From contig VGWG01000009.1 of NCBI GenBank assembly GCA_016873675.1, positions 1 through 51,313 on the forward strand: 51,313 nt of DNA. The letters run 5' to 3'. The position numbers and the translations under genes were made by a program. Below, in pieces: positions 25,123 through 33,407 of this stretch (positions are counted from its first letter, which is position 1; every line of letters begins with the position of its first letter). Below the pieces are notes generated by a model. It was not told the origin of the DNA. It saw nothing but the letters and a program-made list of their open reading frames with translations, and did no database searches. This stretch comes from Lentisphaerota bacterium (GTDB lineage Bacteria > Verrucomicrobiota > Kiritimatiellia > RFP12 > JAAYNR01).

Positions 25123-25968
25123 TCACTTCTGCTTGACCGGATAAATGTCTTCGCCGCCCAACTTCGCCGTTACTTTCACGTTTGCTCCGGGATTGGCCTG
25201 TTTTTTCTCGTCATACTTCCATTTGTCCTTCTTGCTGTCGTAATCCATGCTCCCGTAGCCGACCAGCGTCAGGGTATTCGCGCCTTTTCCAGAGGCCGTC
25301 GCCTCCACCGTGAGTTTCTGGTCCTTTTTGTTATACTCCGCCTTCAGGATGTCGACCACGCCATCGTCTCCGTCGCCGAAACTCGGGTCGTCTTCCGGAG
25401 CGACGCCGGCTGTGTCGGTGGGCTCATCGTTTGAGATGATGCCGTACACCAAAGTTTCCAGGCTTCGGGTGTAGGTCTTGCCCATGTCCACCCAGACGAT
25501 CTCGGCGCGCACCCGCATGGCGTCGTTCGTGTCGCGGTCCGCATCGGCGCCGCCCAGGCCATCCACCGGATCATCCACCGAAGCGGCATAGGTGGTCATG
25601 GTCGCCAGGATATGGCCGTTCGTGCTGACCGTTCCGGAGTCGGCCAACACGATCCGGCTGACGAGCAGGACATCGTTGGTGGCGTCGTACACATCGTTCG
25701 TCTTGGTCACAGTGCGGTTCATGTACGCCACGCCGGTCCCTGGCTGGGATCCGATGCGGTAGTAGTCCATCCCACGGATGTTTTCAATCTGCTGCTGAAG
25801 CTGATTATTGGCAGCCCGGATGTTATTGTTCACCCGCACGCTTCTGATCACCATGCTGGTCGTGCGAAAAATCCCCGCCGAAATCAGTGACAGCAAGACG
25901 ACCACCACCATCGCCTCCACCAGGGTGAAACCGGTCGTTCTTGATCGCGGGGAACCTTGCGTGGTCAT
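25123..25968 (-). CDS. PilV-like minor prepilin
   Basis: 281 residues. The class III signal is SRTTGFTLVEAMVVVVLLSLISAGIF: cleavage after Gly, then F-T-L-V-E with the conserved Glu at +5 and a hydrophobic helix. The stalk continues with NNQLQQQIENIRGMDYYRIGS, typical of PilV-like proteins. A C-terminal module (LTVEATASGKGANTLTLVGYGSMDY ... VKVTAKLGGEDIYPVKQK) looks like an Ig-like beta domain. The ATG has a strong AGGAGGTG site. It follows the PilW-like gene by about 10 nt. Confidence 0.78.
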   Translation of the reverse strand: MTTQGSPRSRTTGFTLVEAMVVVVLLSLISAGIFRTTSMVIRSVRVNNNIRAANNQLQQQIENIRGMDYYRIGSQPGTGVAYMNRTVTKTNDVYDATNDVLLVSRIVLADSGTVSTNGHILATMTTYAASVDDPVDGLGGADADRDTNDAMRVRAEIVWVDMGKTYTRSLETLVYGIISNDEPTDTAGVAPEDDPSFGDGDDGVVDILKAEYNKKDQKLTVEATASGKGANTLTLVGYGSMDYDSKKDKWKYDEKKQANPGANVKVTAKLGGEDIYPVKQK

Positions 25969-25978
25969 GATGCACCTC

Positions 25979-26836
25979 CTAGTAGTACTTGCCCAAGGGC
26001 TGCCAATTGCGTGGCGACATCGTGCCTTGATACACGATGACCGATTCCACATCGCGAATGGCGCTCATCTTCACCAACTTGAGCCCCAGGTGGATGGTTG
26101 CGATCTTGGAGTACTCCACCACATCGAGCACCCCGTTGGCGTTGACGTCCAGTTCGGTCTCGGAAACATAGCCATCCTTGGGACTCTTGTCCAATGCAGG
26201 ATCCCGTCCGGCATAACAAAAAGGCCGATACACGTAGCGGCCGTCCAGAGACGTCCAGGGAGCCACCACGTTCCGGCACAACACGGTCGAGTTCCAGGAG
26301 ACGGATGAAGCCAGATTCGTTCCCGGCTTGGAGACTTCAACGAGTTCCCACAAGGGCGTCTCCATCGTCCCGTCGTCATTCATGTCGACACGATCCTGGA
26401 TGCCGTCGCCATTCGCATCCATCACCCGAAGGCCCCACCCCTTGAGGCGATCACCGACGCCGTCGCCGTTGATGTCCTGCAGAATCACGAGCGCGTTGGT
26501 GAGCCCAGTGGAGGCGTAACGCACCTTCACCAGATCCACCATCTCCTCCCGCACGGCGCGTATGATCTGCTCCAGCGCCGTGCCGCCTTCCATCAAAAGC
26601 TCCGACTTGACGGTCACTTTTGATTCGATCGTCCGCCACGCCCCGAACAGGCTAAAGAACATGAGGCCCGCCACCGATGACACAAACACCGAACACACGA
26701 GCTCGGTCAGGGAGAATCCCGAACGAGCCCTGCGCGCACTGCCCAGACATCGCTTGCCGACCGGCACAGGTCCGCATGCCTTTGAACAAAATGGCTTCAC
26801 GTTGCAGAGGATGCCAAAAAAATCACGTTCTGTCAA
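25979..26836 (-). CDS. PilW-like minor prepilin with DxNxDG loops
   Basis: Up to 285 residues. The prepilin signal is RRARSGFSLTELVCSVFVSSVAGLMFF (Gly-Phe cleavage, Glu at +5). The body carries four EF-hand/dockerin-like acidic loops: DINGDGVGDRL, DANGDGIQDRV, DMNDDGTMETP and DVNANGVLDVV, so calcium binding is likely. No ATG precedes the signal: the longest frame starts at a TTG that sits inside the apparent hcp terminator, and GTG codons at 26800 and 26767 are more plausible. The start is therefore unresolved. First of three pilin genes read toward lower coordinates. Confidence 0.75.
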   Translation of the reverse strand: MTERDFFGILCNVKPFCSKACGPVPVGKRCLGSARRARSGFSLTELVCSVFVSSVAGLMFFSLFGAWRTIESKVTVKSELLMEGGTALEQIIRAVREEMVDLVKVRYASTGLTNALVILQDINGDGVGDRLKGWGLRVMDANGDGIQDRVDMNDDGTMETPLWELVEVSKPGTNLASSVSWNSTVLCRNVVAPWTSLDGRYVYRPFCYAGRDPALDKSPKDGYVSETELDVNANGVLDVVEYSKIATIHLGLKLVKMSAIRDVESVIVYQGTMSPRNWQPLGKYY

Positions 26837-26839
26837 CGT
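26816..26839 (-). terminator. Probable rho-independent terminator after hcp
   Basis: On the minus strand ACGTT-GACAG-AACGT is followed by GA and seven T. The stem is only 5 bp, though flanking A and T runs could extend it. It starts just after the hcp stop. Confidence 0.45.
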
Positions 26840-26846
26840 TTTCTAT

Positions 26847-28409
26847 CTATGCGGCCGATCCCAAGATCGTTTTCAGATCTGCGGAGGCGGTGGTGATCGG
26901 GGTGAGCTTGAACGTCTCGACGAGGACGTTGAGGACGGTCGGCGAGAGGAATGCGGGCAGGCTCGGCCCGATGCGGATGTTTGTGATCCCGAGCGCCAGC
27001 AGCGTGAGGAGGATGCAGACCGCCTTTTGCTCGTACCAGGAGAGGACGAGCGTGAGCGGCAGGTCATTGACGCCACAGTTGAAGACCTTGGCCAGCGTCA
27101 CGGCGACCTGGATCGCCGAGTAGGCGTCGTTGCATTGCCCCATGTCGAGCAGGCGCGGAATGCCGCCGATGTCGCCCAGCTTGGCCTGCAGGTGGTTGAA
27201 GCGGTATTTGCCGCAGGCGAGGGTGAGAATCAGCGTGTCCTTCGGCGCCTGCTCCACAAACTCCGTGTAGTAGTCGCGTCCAAGCTTGGCGCCGTCGCAC
27301 CCGCCCACGAGGAAGATGTGCTTCACCGCGCCCGACTTGACCGCAGCGACGACCTTGTCGGCCACCGAGAGGACGGCGTTGCGCATGAAGCCGGTGAGCA
27401 GCGGCTCGCCCGCCTGCGGCTGGGTCCAGCCGCCGAGCTTCACGGCGTGCGCGATCACGGCGGAGAAGTCCTTGTGCCCGGCCGCGTCGGCCGCGATGTG
27501 CGTGACGCCCGGCCAGCCGACCTCGGCCGTGGTGTAGAGGTTGCCTGCGTAGGTGGGCTTGGGCGGCATGATGCAGTTGGTGGTGAAGAGGACAACACCG
27601 GGGAGGTTGTCGAACTCCTTCTGCTGATTCTGCCACGCAGTGCCGAAGTTGCCCTTGAGCTGCGGGTATTTCTTCAGCCCGGGATAGGCATGTGCGGGGA
27701 GCATCTCGCCGTGAGTATAGACGTTGACGCCCTTCCCGGCGGTCTGCTCCAGCAGCATCTTGAGGTCGTGCAGGTCATGGCCGGTCACGATGATGAACGG
27801 TCCCTTCTCGCGGGTCGTCGGCACGGGCGTCGGCACGGGATGGCCGTAGGTTTCGGTGTTGCCCGCGTCGAGCAGCCCCATGCAGGTCAGATTGACCTTG
27901 CCGAACTCGAGAATCAGCCCCAGCCACTCCGAGACGCTGTGGTCATCGCCCAGCGCCTTCATCCCCTTGCGGAACCAGCCGGAGACCTCGGGATCGGTCT
28001 TGCCGAGGACGCGGGCGTGGTGGGCATAGGCGGCCATGCCGCGCAGGCCGAAGAGGAGGGTGGAGCGCAGGGAGACGATGTCCGTGTCGCCGTGGAACAG
28101 CTCCTCCGGCTTGAAGGCCGGGGCGCCGCCGGCCTTGGCGATGGCCGCGCGGATGCGGTCGCGCATGGCGGTCAGGGGCGCGGCGTCGAAGTTGACGTTG
28201 GTGACGGTCATGAACAGGGCGTCCATGAAGAGCGCCTCGCAGGAGGCGCAGGGGGGCTTGCCGTCCAGGGCGCGCGCCAGCGTGATCAGCCCGGCGGTGA
28301 TCTCGTCCTGAATGCCGGCGATCTCGGGCTTCTTGCCGCAGACGCCGACGCGGGTGCAGCCTTTGCCGCCCGCCGTTTGCTCGCATTGGAAACAGAACAT
28401 GTCGCTCAT
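26847..28409 (-). CDS. hcp: Hybrid cluster protein (hydroxylamine reductase), class I
   Basis: 520-residue Fe-S/oxo-cluster enzyme that reduces hydroxylamine or nitric oxide and protects anaerobes from nitrosative stress. The N-terminal cysteines C6-x2-C9-x8-C18-x5-C24 have the class I spacing that binds a [4Fe-4S] cluster in strict anaerobes. Hybrid-cluster ligands are visible in TGHDLHDLKMLLEQT, YTHGEMLPAHAYPGLKKY, LFTTNCIMPPK and FLVGGCDGAKLGRDYY, ACGKYRFN, LDMGQCNDAYSA. The start was set at the ATG with an AGGAGG site, discarding 36 upstream codons. It is the last gene of the rrf2-ferredoxin-hcp operon. Confidence 0.95.
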   Translation of the reverse strand: MSDMFCFQCEQTAGGKGCTRVGVCGKKPEIAGIQDEITAGLITLARALDGKPPCASCEALFMDALFMTVTNVNFDAAPLTAMRDRIRAAIAKAGGAPAFKPEELFHGDTDIVSLRSTLLFGLRGMAAYAHHARVLGKTDPEVSGWFRKGMKALGDDHSVSEWLGLILEFGKVNLTCMGLLDAGNTETYGHPVPTPVPTTREKGPFIIVTGHDLHDLKMLLEQTAGKGVNVYTHGEMLPAHAYPGLKKYPQLKGNFGTAWQNQQKEFDNLPGVVLFTTNCIMPPKPTYAGNLYTTAEVGWPGVTHIAADAAGHKDFSAVIAHAVKLGGWTQPQAGEPLLTGFMRNAVLSVADKVVAAVKSGAVKHIFLVGGCDGAKLGRDYYTEFVEQAPKDTLILTLACGKYRFNHLQAKLGDIGGIPRLLDMGQCNDAYSAIQVAVTLAKVFNCGVNDLPLTLVLSWYEQKAVCILLTLLALGITNIRIGPSLPAFLSPTVLNVLVETFKLTPITTASADLKTILGSAA

Positions 28410-28473
28410 GGTGTGAACCTCCTTGTGTGGTGTGTGTGGTGTTGAAAAAATCAGCCGGCGAAAAAAACGGGAC

Positions 28474-29190
28474 CTACTCCTCCAGGATCGCGCCGTCCGT
28501 GCCGATCGTGACGACATGCCAGGGGATCAGCTTGCCGCTATTGACCAGCGCCTGCTTGGCGGCGTTGGCGATGCCGGCGCAGCAGGGCACCTCCATGCGC
28601 AGGATGGTGAGGCTGCGGATGTCGTTGTTCTGCAGGATGGCGGTGAGCTTCTCGGAATAGTCGCCGGCATCCAGCTTGGGGCAGCCGATCAGCGTGACCT
28701 TGCCGGCCATGAAGCGCCGGTGGATGTCGGGATAGGCGAAGGCGGTGCAATCTGCGGCGATGAGCAGCGCGGCGTTCTGCAGGTACGGCGCGTTCGGTGG
28801 CACCAGCTTGATCTGCACCGGCCAGTTCGTCAGGCGGGATTCGAGCGTGGCGGCCATGGCGGCCGGTGATACCTCGGGGGGGGCGGCTTTGGGACGGGAG
28901 ATGGACTTCGCCAGCGTTCCGGGGCAGCCGCAGGGCAGCGGCGGCGGGGTGGGGGAGGCCTGTTTGGCCGCCACGGCGGCCTCGTCAAACGGCGCCGCCT
29001 CACGTTCGACGATGTGGATCGCGTCCGCCGGACACGCGGGAAGGCAGGCGCCGAGACCGTCGCAGTAGCTGTCCGAGACGAGCTTCGCCTTGCCATTCAC
29101 AAGCTGCAGGGCTCCTTCGTGGCAGGCATCGATACACAGGCCACACCCGGTGCAGGCGGCTTCGTCAATGGTGATGATCTTTCGTTTCAT
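28474..29190 (-). CDS. Ferredoxin-domain protein, likely electron donor to HCP
   Basis: 238 residues. The N-terminal ferredoxin module has one complete motif, CTGCGLCIDACHEGAL (C-x2-C-x2-C-x3-C), and a second, CDGLGACLPACPADAI, in which the second Cys is replaced by Leu. A Pro/Ala-rich linker follows with CGCPG, then a C-terminal domain (LLIADCTAFAYPDIHRRF; TLIGCPKLDAGDY; RMEVPCCAGIANAAKQAL) with further Cys pairs that could bind a cluster. Proteins of this type are found beside hcp in anaerobes. Its start overlaps the rrf2 stop and hcp follows 64 nt after its stop, consistent with one operon. Confidence 0.85.
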   Translation of the reverse strand: MKRKIITIDEAACTGCGLCIDACHEGALQLVNGKAKLVSDSYCDGLGACLPACPADAIHIVEREAAPFDEAAVAAKQASPTPPPLPCGCPGTLAKSISRPKAAPPEVSPAAMAATLESRLTNWPVQIKLVPPNAPYLQNAALLIAADCTAFAYPDIHRRFMAGKVTLIGCPKLDAGDYSEKLTAILQNNDIRSLTILRMEVPCCAGIANAAKQALVNSGKLIPWHVVTIGTDGAILEE

Positions 29191-29615
29191 AATTTCTCCT
29201 GGGTTGTTGCATTGACAATGTCGGCCAGCGTGGTGCGCGCCAGCAGGGAGGCGAACTGGTTGTGAATAGCCGCGAGCGCGCGGCCCAGTACGCAGCCTTC
29301 GCCGGGGCACACCGAAAGGGGGAGGAGGCAGGCGACGTCCTGCGCGATCGCCCCGTCGACAGCCTCATAGACGGCGCGAAGGGTCGTCTGATCGGGACGG
29401 GCCGCGAGGCGTATGCCGCCTGAGGGACCGCGCTGTGATTGGATGATGCGCGCCCGGGCGAGATCCTGCATGACTTTGGCCAGATGAGACTGCGAACAAG
29501 CCAAGGCGGCGCAGATTTCGCGGGTGGCGTGATAGCGACCGGTGTCACGCGCCAGCCAGATACAGGCATGCAGGGCGATGGATGCCGCTTCTGAAATTCT
29601 GATTGGAGTACCCAT
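29187..29615 (-). CDS. Rrf2-family transcriptional regulator of the hcp operon
   Basis: 142 residues. The winged-helix part has RISEAASIALHACIWLA, TREICAALACSQSHLAKVMQDL (recognition helix) and IIQSQRGPSGGIRLA (the G-x-x-G-G-x-x-L-A wing), all typical of Rrf2. The cluster-binding cysteines C96, C103 and C108 (CLLPLSVCPGEGC) suggest an Fe-S sensor like NsrR or IscR, although the spacing is not the standard NsrR one. Being first gene of an operon with a nitrosative-stress enzyme, it probably senses NO or redox state and autoregulates. Additional Cys residues are at 18, 35 and 40. Confidence 0.88.
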   Translation of the reverse strand: MGTPIRISEAASIALHACIWLARDTGRYHATREICAALACSQSHLAKVMQDLARARIIQSQRGPSGGIRLAARPDQTTLRAVYEAVDGAIAQDVACLLPLSVCPGEGCVLGRALAAIHNQFASLLARTTLADIVNATTQEKL

Positions 29616-29645
29616 AAAACCAGCCCCTTTGTGAGTTCGGGAATA

Positions 29646-29674
29646 AAAGTACCAGAATACCTGAATAGTGTCAA
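29646..29674 (-). promoter_or_regulatory. Predicted promoter of the rrf2-ferredoxin-hcp operon
   Basis: A perfect TTGACA (-35) is separated by 17 nt from TACTTT (-10, weak), about 30 nt upstream of the rrf2 ATG. The surrounding AT-rich stretch with repeated GAATA tracts contrasts with the GC-rich window and is a likely site for Rrf2 binding. The 229-nt gap to the divergent SulP gene holds nothing else recognised. Confidence 0.5.
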
Positions 29675-29844
29675 TAGGGTTAGATAGAATATTTTTTCAA
29701 CCCGTTTGCGTATTGATTGCGTATTGATTGACTGGACAAACGACGCGTGCGGGAGTAATATCCCCCTTCTTTTTTTGCCGTCACCGCCACACGGGTCAGC
29801 GGCTTCGTGGGACGCGCGCATTCCGGTGGCAGAGGATTTCAGTC

Positions 29845-31563
29845 GTGAATAGTCTGTCTGGTTTGCGTGCCTGGGTGGCTGTGCGGTTTCGACCGGCATC
29901 GATGGATCTTTTTACTCGTCCGTATTCGTTTTCGGACGTGCTTCACGATCTGGTTGCCGGACTGATCGTCGGGGTGGTGGCGTTGCCGTTGGCGATCGCC
30001 TTCGGGATTGCGTCGGGGGTGTCGCCCACGCAGGGGCTGGCCACGGCCGTGATTGCGGGCTTTCTGATTTCCGCGTTTAGCGGCAGCCGGGTGCAGATCG
30101 GCGGCCCCACCGGCGCGTTCATCGTGATTATTTACGGGATTGTGGCGCAGCATGGGTACGACGGGTTGGCGGTGGCGACGCTGATGGCCGGCGTGATGCT
30201 GATCATCATGGGGTTTGCAGGCTGTGGGTCGGTCATCAAATACATTCCCTATCCGGTGACGGTGGGGTTCACGACCGGGATTGCGCTGATCATCTTTGCC
30301 GGTCAGATCAAAGACCTGTTGGGGCTGCACATGGACAAGGTTCCCGCCGACTTCATTGAAAAGATGCTGGCATACGGCCGTCACCTCGGCACGGTGAATC
30401 CGCTGGCGGTGGGGATCGGGGCGGTGACCGTTCTGATCGTGCTGCATTGGAAGCGGGTGACGCAGCGTGTTCCGGGTTCGCTGGTGGCGATCTTGGTCAC
30501 GACCGCTGCGGTGCAGGCGGCGTGGGCGTGGGGGTTGGATTTCGAGATGGAAACGATCGGTCAGCGTTTTCCGGCGGTCGCCGAAGGGATGCGTATTCAG
30601 GCGCCGCGCGTGCCGCGGGTAAGCTTGGAGACGTTCCGCACGCTGTTTTCCCCGGCCATTTCGATCGCCCTGCTTGCGGGGATCGAGTCGCTGCTCTCCG
30701 CCGTGGTGGCCGACGGCATGACGGGGCAGCGCCATCACTCCAACACGGAGTTGATTGGCCAGGGGCTGGCCAATGTGGTGTCGCCGCTGTTCGGCGGCAT
30801 TCCGGCGACCGGCGCGATCGCTCGCACCGCGACTAACATCAAGAACGGCGGGCGCTCCTCGCTCTCCGGGATTGTCCATGCGGTCGTATTGCTTTTGATC
30901 ATGCTCTGTCTTGGACGCTGGGCCGCCATGATTCCGATGGCGACCTTGGGCGGCATCGTGGCCGTGGTGGCGTGGAACATGAGCGAGTTGCACCTGTTCC
31001 GGAGGATGTTCCGCAGCACCCGGAGCGACGCGCTGGTCATGATGGCGACGTTTCTGCTGACGGTCCTGATCGATTTGACGGTGGCGATCCAGATCGGAAT
31101 GATTCTGGCCGCATTCCTGTTCATCCGGCGGATGGCGGAGGCCACGCAGGCGGGCTACCTGACGCGCCTGCTCGGCGACCCGGCGGACGCGGGGAACGGC
31201 GCTCCGGACGCCTCGCGGCGGCAGGTCCCGAAGGGGTGCGACGTGTTTGAGATCAACGGGCCGATGTTCTTCGGCGCGGCCGACAAATGCCGCGACGCGA
31301 TTGATCTGATCAGTCGCAGGCCGCAGGTTCTGATTTTCCACATGCGGCATGTCCTGGCGCTGGACGCCACGGCACTGAACATTTTGGACGACGTATTCCG
31401 GCAGTGTGAAAAACGGGGAACGCGGCTCATCCTCGCGGGCGTTCACAGTCAGCCGCTGGTGCTGATGACGCGCTCCGGCTTTCTGGACCGCGTGGGGCAG
31501 GACAATGTCTTTGGCGACATTGACGACGCCTTGAACCGCGCGCGGGAGCGCCTCACGCGATAA
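29845..31563 (+). CDS. SulP-family anion transporter with STAS domain
   Basis: 572 residues. The N-terminal transmembrane part begins LHDLVAGLIVGVVALPLAIAFGIASGVSPTQGLATAVIAGF and contains the SulP signature IGGPTGAFIVII, followed by about ten to twelve hydrophobic segments (GVMLIIMGFAG, VGFTTGIALIIFAGQI, ISIALLAGIESLLSAVVADGM, MIPMATLGGIVAVVAW). The C-terminal cytosolic STAS domain runs from about 465 (FEINGPMFFGAADKC; LIFHMRHVLALDATALNILDDV). Substrates in the family are sulfate, bicarbonate or dicarboxylates; which is unknown here. The GTG start has AGAGGA 8 nt upstream; an ATG at codon 24 is an alternative. It converges with tyrA, overlapping its 3' end by 11 nt. Confidence 0.9.
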   Translation: MNSLSGLRAWVAVRFRPASMDLFTRPYSFSDVLHDLVAGLIVGVVALPLAIAFGIASGVSPTQGLATAVIAGFLISAFSGSRVQIGGPTGAFIVIIYGIVAQHGYDGLAVATLMAGVMLIIMGFAGCGSVIKYIPYPVTVGFTTGIALIIFAGQIKDLLGLHMDKVPADFIEKMLAYGRHLGTVNPLAVGIGAVTVLIVLHWKRVTQRVPGSLVAILVTTAAVQAAWAWGLDFEMETIGQRFPAVAEGMRIQAPRVPRVSLETFRTLFSPAISIALLAGIESLLSAVVADGMTGQRHHSNTELIGQGLANVVSPLFGGIPATGAIARTATNIKNGGRSSLSGIVHAVVLLLIMLCLGRWAAMIPMATLGGIVAVVAWNMSELHLFRRMFRSTRSDALVMMATFLLTVLIDLTVAIQIGMILAAFLFIRRMAEATQAGYLTRLLGDPADAGNGAPDASRRQVPKGCDVFEINGPMFFGAADKCRDAIDLISRRPQVLIFHMRHVLALDATALNILDDVFRQCEKRGTRLILAGVHSQPLVLMTRSGFLDRVGQDNVFGDIDDALNRARERLTR

Positions 31564-32398
31564 ACGCGCGGATGCGGTTGGCTTCGGTAATCAGGGCGCG
31601 GATGCGGTCGGAGTCGCCGTCGGTGATGGCGTGGGTGATGGCGTCCAGATGTGCCCGGAAGGCGGCGATAGCGCCGAGCAGATGCGTGCGATTTTGGCTG
31701 AGTATTGGATACCACATGGCGGGGCCGCTCTTGGCGAGGCGCGCCGTCGAGGTGAAGCCGCCGGCGGCGAGGGAGAAACGGACCTGGGCGTCGTGTTCGG
31801 GATTGAGGGCGGCCAGGGCGAGGGCATACGCGAGGACATGCGGGAGGTGGGAGACGTAGGCGGCATGCAGGTCATGGCACGCGGCATCCAGGCACAGGAG
31901 GCGCATGCCAAGGCCGACGGTGAAGAGGCGCTCGGCGGTCGCGAGAGCATCGGGCGCGCTGTCGGACGTGTCGCACAGAATGGCGGCGCGCCCGGCGAAG
32001 AGGGTCTCGCGCGAAGCGGCGGGACCGCTATCCTCCGTGCCGGCCATCGGGTGCGCGGCGACAAACCGCGCGCGGCGGGGATGGCCTCGAACGGCGTCGA
32101 CGATCAGCTGCTTGGTCGATCCCAGGTCAACGACCGTCTGCCGGTCGCTGATGCGGTCGAGGACCCCGGGCAGGATGCGGAAGATGGCGTCCACAGGCAC
32201 GGCGAGAATGATGAGGTCGGCCGCCGTCACGGCCTCGGCCAGCGGGAGCGCCCGGTCAACGAGGCCCAGTTCCAAGGCGGTGCGAAGGTTTCCGGGATCG
32301 CTGTCCACCCCGAGGCGGGAAGTCGCCAGCCCGGTCCGGGCGAGGTCGCGGGCCACCGATCCGCCGATAAGTCCGAGTCCGACAATGGCAATGATCAT
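31553..32398 (-). CDS. tyrA: Prephenate dehydrogenase
   Basis: 281 residues. The Rossmann fold begins IIAIVGLGLIGGSVARDLAR, then AADLIILAVPVDAIFRILP, VVDLGSTKQLIVDAV and FVAAHPMAGTEDSGP (the catalytic-site His in H-P-M-A-G). It converts prephenate to 4-hydroxyphenylpyruvate, or acts on arogenate, for tyrosine synthesis. No chorismate mutase or ACT domain is fused, so it is the monofunctional form. The ATG opens directly on the nucleotide-binding strand. Its stop overlaps the SulP gene's end on the opposite strand. Confidence 0.9.
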   Translation of the reverse strand: MIIAIVGLGLIGGSVARDLARTGLATSRLGVDSDPGNLRTALELGLVDRALPLAEAVTAADLIILAVPVDAIFRILPGVLDRISDRQTVVDLGSTKQLIVDAVRGHPRRARFVAAHPMAGTEDSGPAASRETLFAGRAAILCDTSDSAPDALATAERLFTVGLGMRLLCLDAACHDLHAAYVSHLPHVLAYALALAALNPEHDAQVRFSLAAGGFTSTARLAKSGPAMWYPILSQNRTHLLGAIAAFRAHLDAITHAITDGDSDRIRALITEANRIRAFIA

Positions 32399-32432
32399 GT
32401 TCGGTCCTCTTCGTTGAATGCGGCACCCGTTC

Positions 32433-33407
32433 TCACGGGATGATCGCCTGTTTCAGGGGTTCGATCCGGCGCAGTTCGGCGAGCCAGCCGCTGAGTTCGG
32501 GGTCGGAAGCGGCATTCGTCGGCGAGTCCGGATTATTCGCAGTCCACTCCTTCATCCGCGCCTCGGCCTGACTGAGTTCCGAATTCAGGCGGACTTGCTC
32601 AAACTTCATCCGCTTGAGCTGGTCGAGCATTTCGGATCGCGCCGGTCCTGTGGCATCCTTGAACGTGGCGGACATCTTTTTGGCGCGGAGGACGAATTCG
32701 TTGACCGCGTCGGTGGCGCGGACGTAGGCGGCGGCATGGGGGTTCGCCGCCGTGATCGCCTGCTGTATCGCCGCCGTGCGCGCGTCGATGCGTTCCTTCA
32801 GGGCATAGTAGTGGCGAAGCAGTCCCAGAGTATCGGCGGACACAGTGGTAAACGGACCCTCGAATACAACCAGGTTGGCAACGCCGATAAGGACCGGTCC
32901 TTTCCACTGCCCGTCCTGATCGATCGTGCAAACCGCGACATCACCGTCCGAGGATGTCGTGGTTTTGATCACTTCGCCGAACGTACCGGCGGGAAGCATA
33001 CCGAGGTTTTTGCCTCCCGTCGAGTAGTGGACAGCGCGCTGGATCAAAATAGCCCACGAGCTCGCGTTGGTACTGGAGGCAGGAGGCTGATAGGGGGGAA
33101 TGACTGGCGGCGGTTCGATAATCGGCGCCTCCGGCGGGGCGTTAATCGGGGCGTCATCCCCTTCGATCGATCGTGTCCCGTTGCCTGGCGACGAATCATC
33201 GGGGTCGGCGGACGAGGCGTCTGTCACCGGCGACATGCGTGCGAAAGCCACGCTGGAGGGCGTGAGATCGTCAACGGACGGCCCGGTGATGGCGAACGCG
33301 GGGTTCGTCAGGCGGGGAAGCTTGGCGGCGATCATGGGCGTCCCATAATAAACCGTTGCCGTGCCGATCCCTGCGGTGAGCAGATATGTGGTTAGGAAGC
33401 GTTTCAT
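32433..33407 (-). CDS. Secreted or membrane-anchored protein of unknown function
   Basis: 324 residues. An N-terminal signal or anchor ([22 protein letters not shown]) is followed by a Pro/Ser/Asp-rich disordered region (about 60-115, with [19 protein letters not shown]), a small beta domain ([31 protein letters not shown]) resembling an SH3-like fold, and a C-terminal helical, probably coiled-coil part ([46 protein letters not shown]). No family recognised. The start overlaps the asd stop (ATGA), so the two are coupled; a periplasmic or envelope role is inferred. Confidence 0.65.
   Translation of the reverse strand: MKRFLTTYLLTAGIGTATVYYGTPMIAAKLPRLTNPAFAITGPSVDDLTPSSVAFARMSPVTDASSADPDDSSPGNGTRSIEGDDAPINAPPEAPIIEPPPVIPPYQPPASSTNASSWAILIQRAVHYSTGGKNLGMLPAGTFGEVIKTTTSSDGDVAVCTIDQDGQWKGPVLIGVANLVVFEGPFTTVSADTLGLLRHYYALKERIDARTAAIQQAITAANPHAAAYVRATDAVNEFVLRAKKMSATFKDATGPARSEMLDQLKRMKFEQVRLNSELSQAEARMKEWTANNPDSPTNAASDPELSGWLAELRRIEPLKQAIIP

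Noticed and set aside
26562-28445. 627-codon plus-strand frame across hcp
   Set aside because: Antisense shadow of hcp; low-complexity Arg/Glu/Gly/Val/Asp-rich translation with no domain.
29839-31446. 535-codon minus-strand frame across the SulP gene
   Set aside because: Extreme Arg/His/Gln/Pro content; it is the complement of transmembrane-coding DNA.
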